Shown here piece by piece: positions 57,134 to 64,000 of a DNA stretch of 64,000 nucleotides. Made by a program: the position numbers and the translations under genes. The notes beneath the pieces are model-generated. The model worked only from the letters and a program-made list of their open reading frames with translations. It was not told the origin of the DNA and did no database searches. Origin of the DNA: Humulus lupulus (Eukaryota; Streptophyta; Magnoliopsida; Rosales; Cannabaceae). The number at the start of each line of letters is the position of its first letter. Position 1 is the first letter of the stretch. The stretch is from contig NC_084795.1 in the NCBI RefSeq assembly GCF_963169125.1, positions 196,080,214 to 196,144,213 of the forward strand, read 5' to 3'.

Positions 57134-60100
57134 AAGCATGTAAAGTCATTTTATTGATTTAAATAGAATAAACATTTTATTATATTTGAAGTTATAATTA
57201 TTATTTGAATAATTTATGTGAATATCAAGAAAATTTCATATTCATTTATGAGTATATGGTCTTGTATTAGTACAAGAGAATTAAGATCATATACAATGAA
57301 TAAAATAGTCAGTAACATATTAAAGTAAGTAATCATTAATGAATGGTTACTAGTATGATTCATTAATCATACGGGAATGCAAGTAATCTGGATTCAGATT
57401 ACTAATGTGAAAAGACATCTTGGTAAAAGTACTGTATATAATAGAGATTATGTAACGACCCAAAATCGCTAATAAGGCTTAAGGACCTTGATTAGTGTGC
57501 CTGGAAGGCATAATGGAATTCATGTGTGATTTTATGAGTTAAATGCATGGTTATGATTTAAAGCATGTTATTTGACTAGTTATTTATCTGAGATGCATGA
57601 CTATGTGTATTAGTATGCATGTAGGCCCTGATTGTGTTTGAAGGGCATAATTGTAATTTTAGCCTGCTGAGGGCATATATGTGATAATTGTATTCCGTGA
57701 TTTGTACCACGTGAGTGTGGTGTTATTATTGTGATGCACGTGCCGAGACGGTCCTAGAGAGCAAATTTAACTTAAGAGTCACAACGGGAATTCTATAGCC
57801 GGCTCGGGAGGAGCCTAGGGGTACCTCGGGAATTTTATGGCTATGTTGAGATTTAGCGGGTAATGGTTATTGGTGATTGAGTAACCTGGGTAACCATTAG
57901 TTACTGCTGTGAGTAACAAGTTTAGTTGGAAAATGGTAGAATTGAAATATTAGTGAGAGGACTAGAGTACCCTTGAGGAACTAGTTGAGAAAGGATCATT
58001 TGGAGGGGTGGCATAGTCATTTGGCAAGGGTAATAGGCAATTCTCAGCTGGGTTTTAGTGGGTCACGGTTTGGGTATTTAGGGTCATTTGATGCTTTGAT
58101 AAAATTGAAAGAGAAGAAGAAGAAAGGAGAGGAGGTGTAGATGGGGCTGAAGTTTTGAGACCTAGGAGGAGATTCAAAGGGATTGAAGCAACCAAAAACC
58201 AGATTTGAGCTAGGACTACTCAAGGTAAGATTTATATTCTGTTATTTCTTGGGATTCAAGGTTGATTTCTCAAAGTTTTAGTGTGGAATTTAAAGATAGG
58301 ATGGTTGGTTTAAAGTTTGAGGAATTTGAAACTCTAGATGAGATTTTTAAGTGTTATTGTGTTTTGATCTTGGTACTAATGTTTATAGGTCGTTAAAGGG
58401 TTTATTTGGGGTCTTGAAATGATTTTGGGGGTTTAGGTTTTGTTTGGGATGATTTGGAGAGGTTGAAGTTCGGAAAAAACGCAAGTGGAAACCCAGAATT
58501 CTGGGTACGCGATGGGGCGCCGCGGCCCTGTTCTTGGGCACCGCGGCGCGAGGCTGTGTCCAGGCGAGGGTGGCTTTCTGTCTTGCTGGGCGTCGCGGCG
58601 CTATAGGGCAGCGCCGCGGCTCTAGGCCATTTTCAGGGCACCAAAATTTGCATTTTTGAGCTTTTGCTCCGGGGGTTCGGGGGATGTTTCCGATGGATTG
58701 TTTTAGGAATTTGGGAGTCCCGAGAGTGTGGGATTGGTCCCGGGAAGTGGTTGTGAATTGATTAGTATTAAAGGATGATTCATGTGTGTTGTGACTAGGA
58801 TATTGGAGAGGCTCGTGCTAGAGGACCGTGCTCGCGGCTTGAGTGCATCAGGAGGCTCGGAATACAGGTAAGAAAACTATAACAACCGTAGGATAGGGCA
58901 TGGGCCCATAGTGTGATTGTCGGGCATGGCCCTATATTGCATGTTGCATGATGAGATGATTGCCGGGCATGGCCCTATATTGCATTACATGTTAGGGTGC
59001 AGATTTAAATAAATTGGCATTTGTTTGAATGTTGCTTGAGTTATGCTATATATGATTATAATGAAATGAACGGCAAGGGCCGAGTGCGGCGTAGGCCGGG
59101 TACGGCAGCGGAGCCGGAAGTAACACTTAGCACATGGGATGCTTATAGTCAGGGCAGGGCCCGGTGGATACATGTGTTATCCTTACGGTGAGAATCGATA
59201 CCCCAGGCTTCGGTAAGGCTTCTGGGGCGGCATGGCCGTGTTTGTTTAGTCTAATGGTTGACTTGTTTATCTGTGGATTATCTGATATGATAAACTGTAT
59301 AAATTGCATATGTTATGTTCTGCATGAGTTTTCTTGCTGGGCTTCGGCTCACGGGTGCTCTGTGTTGCAGGTAAGGGCAATGACTGAGTCAACCAACCAT
59401 GAGTACGGAGAGCGTGCAGCGACGCGTACATGTTTGGCCTGCCCGACTGCTTTGGTTGGGGGTTTATTCAAAAAATGGCTGTAATAATCTATGATTTTTA
59501 TGATTAATCAACTGTAAACTTATTTCAAGATGTAAATAGTTTTCAAACCTTATTTTGGGATCCCAAATGTTTAATACTAGAAGTTTTATTGAAACAACGC
59601 ATTTTTCTAAGATTACAGCCTTAACTTTTAATTAGACACACTTTTGTTTCAAAACCTCGATTAGCGAGTTCATTGCACACTGTTTTACTTGAAAACTCAC
59701 TTATTAACGGCTCTAAGGAAGTAGGGCGTTACAGATTATATATGATAGATTCGATATGAATTTATTATCTTTATAAACTTACCGTTTGCAATAAATACTT
59801 AATTCTTATCATAATAAATGAACATGTGTACATCAATCTAAATCATGAGTAATCGTGAACTCCTGTTTGTGCTTTATTGGATCTTTTGAATCACTAGTTA
59901 AGGTTTCTTTGTATAATGAGCCTAGTGACTTTTGTTTTGGAGATTCAGTATCATGAATGGATTGGAACATGATTTAAAATAATGGAATTCATACTTTCCC
60001 AACTTATCGAATATTGGTTCCATTAAGGGTTAATTTTGGAACTGGATAGTTATTGACCTCAAATCTATAATTTGATTATAAATTAATTATTCGCTAGTGA

Positions 60101-60336
60101 ATTAATGGTACTTAAGGAACAATATGTAATTAAAAGGGTAAAATGGTAATTTTGACCAACTCTAATTAACGAACCAATAATTTGAATACATAACTCCATC
60201 TATTGATTATATCGATGGCTACAAAGAAAACTCTGTAATATAATTCTATAAATACTTAGAGTGCAATTCCATATTGATAGTGGAGTAATCATGGAATTAA
60301 TAAATAAGATTATTAGATTAAAGAGTTCGATTAATG
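57117..60336 (+). repeat. Probable Copia 3' LTR, split by solo LTR E
   Basis: AT-rich non-coding sequence following the RNase H end: 57117-57450 and 59739 to about 60336. TGGGATTTATGCCC at 57117 is one candidate LTR start and TGTTTATGGG a few bases upstream is another. The right end is uncertain because the Copia 5' LTR is outside the window. No gene is seen in it. Confidence 0.5.
57451..59733 (+). mobile_element. Solo LTR E (plus strand)
   Basis: 2,283 bp, TGTAACGACCC at 57451 to GGGCGTTACA at 59733, flanked by the perfect duplication GATTA (57446-57450 and 59734-59738). GC-rich GCCGCGGC-type block at 58508-58625. Donor-like boxes: CAAGGTAAGA at 58221-58230, ACAGGTAAGAAAAC near 58864, and GCAGGTAAGGG near 59368. 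Same family as F and C. Confidence 0.94.
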
Positions 60337-60705
60337 TGTACACATTTTTTCGCCAAGAGTAGATTAAGAATTCTAATAACAAAGATATTATTACTCTTTT
60401 CTAAACTGTAATGAATTATATGAACAACTTCTCACACACACAATTTTACGTGGTTCAGTGGTTAAAATCCACCTAGTCTACGAGACAATATTATTAATCT
60501 CTTCCACTATCTGAAGAGTTTCTATATCTTAAAAAGTCGTCTATTTTCCCGTCCATTATTCCTGATATTTATAGTGGATATTCCTAGACAAGTTTGGGTA
60601 ATAGTTTGCATAAATATGGTAAAAAAATCAATCAAGATAATCTCCATTTATATAAGGATACGATTGCCTATGGAAATTACTCTCGTTATCTTAGGCAATA
60701 AATGT
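60337..60705 (-). repeat. Probable LTR of a minus-strand Tat-like element (left part)
   Basis: Non-coding. Read on the minus strand it has a TATA-like ACTATAAATATC box (around 60570) and GAACCACGTAAAATTG downstream, an arrangement common in plant LTRs. With the minus-strand Tat-type gag beyond 63330 it may be that element's 3' LTR. The boundaries with the Copia LTR are not resolved. Confidence 0.4.
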
Positions 60706-60710
60706 GTAAT

Positions 60711-63008
60711 TGTAACGACCCAAATTCGCTATTAAGGCTTAAGGGCCTTGATTAGTGTGCCAGGAGGGAAGGTTGGGATTTATGTGTGATTTTATGAATT
60801 TAATGCATGGTTATGGTTTAAAGCATGTTATTTGGCTATTTGTTTAACTGAGATGCATGGCTATGTTTACTAGTATGCATGTAGGCCCGGATCGTGTTAG
60901 AAGGGCGTAATTGTAATTTTGGTCATGTTGGGCATAACTGTATTGATATGTGATAATTGTATTTTGTGAATTGTACCACGTGAGTGTGGTTTTATTGTTG
61001 TGATGCACGTGCCGAGACGGTCCTAGAGAGCAAATTAACTTAAGAGTCACAACGGGATTTTGTACCCGGCTCGGGAAGAGCCTAGGGGTACCTCGGGAAT
61101 TTTATGGCTAAGTTGAGATTTAGCGGGTAACGGTTATTGGTGATTGAGTAACCTGGGTAACCATTAGTTACTGCTGTGAGTAACAAATTTAGTTGGAAAA
61201 TGGTAGAATTGAAATATTAGTGAAAGGACTAGAGTGCCCTTGAGGACTTAGTTGGGAAAGGATTATTTGGAGGGGTAGCATGGTCATTTGGCAAGGGTAA
61301 TATACAATTTTCAGCTGGGTTTTAGTGGGTCACGGTTTGGGTATTTAGGGTCATTTGATGCCTTGATAAAATTGGAAGAGAAGAAGAAGAAAGGAGAAGA
61401 GGTGTAGATGGGGCTGAAGTTTTGAGACCTAAGAGGAGGATCAAGGGAGCTTTTTAAGTGGATTCTCCATTTGAGGTAAGGATCTTGTGCACATCTATGT
61501 TTTGATTTCTGTTTTGATTTGTAAAATCTAGAGCTTGAGTTAGTGTGTTTGAGTTTTTGGTTTGAGTTGCTGAAAATAGGAATCAAAGGGTGGATTGTTG
61601 GATATGTTTGTGTGTTGAGCTTGAATCTAGTGTTTATGGGTTACTAGATGGTCTATGTGGGGTTTTGATTTGGTTTTGGGGCTTGGGTACCTGCTTGGGA
61701 TGATTTGGAGTGGAGTTAGCTCGGGGAAAACGCATGGAAAAACCCAGAAATCTGGGTTTCGCGTAGGAGCGTCGCGGCCCTGTTCTTGGGCGCCGCGGCG
61801 CAAGGCTATTTCTGGGCAGGGGGAGGCTTCTGACTTGCTGGGCGCCGCGGCCCTCTTAGGTAGCGCCGCGGCGCTAGGCCATTTTCAGGACTTGAAAGTT
61901 TGCATTTTTGAGCTTTTGCTCCGGGGGTTCGGGGGATGTTTCCGATGATTTGTTTTAGGAGTTTGGGAGTCCCGAGAGTGTGGGATTGGTCCCGAGAAGC
62001 GGTTTTTGATTTGATTAGTGTTGAGGGTGTTTCTTGTGTGTTGTGACTAGGTTATTGGAGAGGCTCGTGCTAGTGGACCGTGCTCGCGGCTTTAGTGCAT
62101 CAGGAGGCTCGGAATACAGGTAAGAAAACCGTAACAACCGAGAATAGGGCATGGCCCCACTGTGTGATTGTAGGGCATGGCCCCAGATTGTATTATGTGC
62201 AAATGTTTAACCTTAAGTGAATCATGATGTGTGTGAATGATTATTTCGAACGTACTATATGTGTAATTATGATGAAATGAACGGCAAGGGCCGAGTACGG
62301 CGTAGGCCGGGGCGGCCGTGGGCCGAGTACGGCGTAGGCCGGGGCGGCCGTGGGCCGAAAGTAACACCTAGCACATGGGATGCTATAGTCAGGGCGGGGC
62401 CCGGTGGATACATGTGTTATGCTATATTCAGCGTGGGACCCAAGGGATACATGAGTTATCCTCGCGGTGAGAACCGATACCCCAGGGCTTTGGTAAGGTC
62501 TCTGGGGCGGCATGGCCGTGTTTGCTTAGTCTAATGGTTGACTTGTTTATTTGAGGATTATCTGTTATGATAAACTGTATACATTGCATATGTTATATTC
62601 TGCATGAGTTTTCTTGCTGGGCTTCGGCTCACGGGTGCTCTGTGTTGCAGGTAGGGCAATGACTGAGTCAACCAACCATGAGTACGGAGAGCGTGAAGCG
62701 ACGCGTACATGTTTGGCCTGCCCGACTGCTTTGGTTGGGGGTTTATTTGAAATTGGCTGTAATAATCTAGGATTTTATAACTGATCAACTGTAAACTTAT
62801 TTCAAGATGTAAATAGTTTTCAAACCTTATTTTTGGGATCCCAATTGTTTAATACTAGAAGTTTTTATTGAGTCAACGCATTTTCAAAGATTACAGCCTT
62901 AACTTTTATTAGTCACACATTTGCTTCAAAACCTCGGTTAGCGAGTTCATTGCACTGTTATGTCTTAAAACTCACTTAGTAACGGCTCTAAGGAAGTAGG
63001 GCGTTACA
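60711..63008 (+). mobile_element. Solo LTR F (plus strand)
   Basis: 2,298 bp, TGTAACGACCC at 60711 to GGGCGTTACA at 63008, with the perfect duplication GTAAT (60706-60710 and 63009-63013). Close relative of E. GC-rich block at 61770-61880. A 38-bp-scale tandem duplication of GGGCCGAGTACGGCGTAGGC-type sequence lies at about 62287-62355. A GCAGGTAGGGC box near 62646 has lost one A relative to E. Confidence 0.94.
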
Positions 63009-63013
63009 GTAAT

Positions 63014-63330
63014 ACATCCTGGGAATTAATGAGCGTATAAGGGACCGCCAAGACTTTCGGGATCCTTCACTGTGCATCATGACTAGGTTTCCACGAGCTG
63101 AACATCTTCATTGAGATGGAGATCGAAGAGTGAACGATCTTTAGTTCAGATTAAGTTTAGAACATCCTAAAGGTGATCTAGCCATTACATGTTTCGAACT
63201 GGATTATTGTCTTGAGAGGTGATCTGGAGATTATATACATGTCGCACTGCCAAGACCTAACTCGAGCTGCTGAAATAACGTTACCTAGATGTTCTACTCG
63301 CCTAATTTTTCCACGTGCTTATTTGACAAC
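63014..63330 (-). other. Non-coding stretch between F and the minus-strand gag
   Basis: No gene is visible. Probably the rest of the LTR or 3' region of the minus-strand Tat-like element, since gag sequence starts right after it. Confidence 0.4.
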
Positions 63331-64000
63331 TATACCCCTAGCTGAATGATTGATTGATTGAGTCTACGTTAATGATCACCCTCACCATTTCCTTTCCTTA
63401 TATTGTTTCCCACATGGTTATTCTGAATAACAAGTTGAGTCGTAGCTGCAACATTTGTTACCACTCCAATGGGCTAAAACGGGACCTGGGTAGTTCCTGC
63501 GACAGCAAATCGCACCTCCTCAAAATTTATCCATTCCAGAGCCCGAGCCAAGAACTCATCTACACTTTTAACTCCTTTTCGTTGGACCTCCTGCCATAAA
63601 TCGCCTCCTACCATGATTTCCATCCTCATTTCCATGAGCTTGGAGCTATCATCAACATCTATAGCTCATGCTGCAACGTTGGTGAACCTGCTCAGATATG
63701 CCTTCAAGGACTCACCAGGTTGTTGTTTTATGTTGGCCAATGAGTCGCCCTTGACACGAGTTTCCTTTGAAGCTCGAAATGCTCTCATAAACTCGTAAGA
63801 CAACTTCTTCCACGAGGTGATTGAATGTCTTTTGTATTTTTTGAACCACTATCTGGCAGGTCATGTCAGAGTTGCGAGGAACAAAATACATCTTAGGTTA
63901 AACCCGACATTGTGGGCCATCATTAGCATATAAAACGTCCTGAGAAGATTGGATGGATCCGAGTTTCCATCTTATGTAGACATGGTCAACATCTTGAATC
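63331..64000 (-). pseudogene. Partial Tat-type gag on the minus strand, runs off the right edge
   Basis: On the minus strand from the edge inwards the frame reads LLRTFYMLMMAHNVGFN, then a stop, then SWKKLSYEFMRAFRASKETR, SLANIKQQPGESLKAYLSRF and EFLARALEWINFEE. These match the order and motifs of the G gag (MFNTLMMAHN, FKRAFRASQAAR, LKAYL) but the sequence is clearly diverged, so it is a different element. Internal stops show decay. The start of gag lies beyond 64000. No pol sequence follows on the inner side, so this copy is also internally deleted or broken. Confidence 0.8.

Noticed and set aside
58500..58630. CpG island or gene promoter
   Set aside because: The GC-rich blocks recur at the same position inside LTR copies and are LTR modules, not host promoters.
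15..64000. A complete novel system (defence, toxin or biosynthesis cluster)
   Set aside because: Every long open frame resolves to gag-pol, the extra gene of a Tat-like element, or a shadow of these. No host or bacterial-type operon is present.

Overview
The window is plant nuclear DNA made entirely of transposable elements. I find no host gene, tRNA, rRNA or bacterial feature. The LTR retrotransposons use the plant initiator-Met tRNA primer site, carry Tekay/Del-type chromovirus and Tat-type Gypsy proteins plus Copia proteins, and one CACTA DNA transposon is present. This points to repeat-rich, probably pericentromeric, chromatin of a flowering plant, most likely a dicot. The species cannot be read from the sequence.

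The layout is a Russian-doll nest that can be dated by target-site duplications (TSDs). The oldest layer is a decayed Copia element whose coding part (55193-57130) lies to the right of a plus-strand chromovirus, element A (15-55191). Element A is split by three minus-strand insertions: solo LTR D in its 5' LTR (202-4794, itself holding solo LTR C, 2267-4467), complete element B in its RT gene (9532-18747), and element I in its 3' LTR (21950-53304). Element I carries solo LTR J in its left LTR (23738-25896), and element H (31684-50462) and solo LTR L (51473-52066) in its right LTR. Element H carries CACTA element K in its 5' LTR (32382-35127) and the Tat-like element G just after its primer-binding site (36692-44873). 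Every insertion listed here except A has a matching TSD: 5 bp for LTR elements, 3 bp for K. For B the 5 bp match at four positions; the others match perfectly.

A, B, H and I have the order LTR, PBS, gag, protease, RT, RNase H, integrase with a chromodomain-like tail, PPT, LTR. All are dead: stop codons, frameshifts, lost active-site residues, and in H a missing protease. G is different. It has short LTRs (about 750 bp), a gag joined directly to the last part of integrase, four 120-bp tandem repeats, and an antisense gene of about 2.6 kb with recognisable introns and its own candidate promoter. K carries no transposase but contains very long, nearly perfect hairpins.

The right end (55193-64000) holds the Copia remnant and its LTR, two plus-strand solo LTRs (E, 57451-59733; F, 60711-63008), and a minus-strand Tat-like gag fragment running off the edge. 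The strongest leads are the antisense gene of G, the K hairpins, and the splice-donor-like boxes shared by the chromovirus LTRs. None of these is a proven new system.
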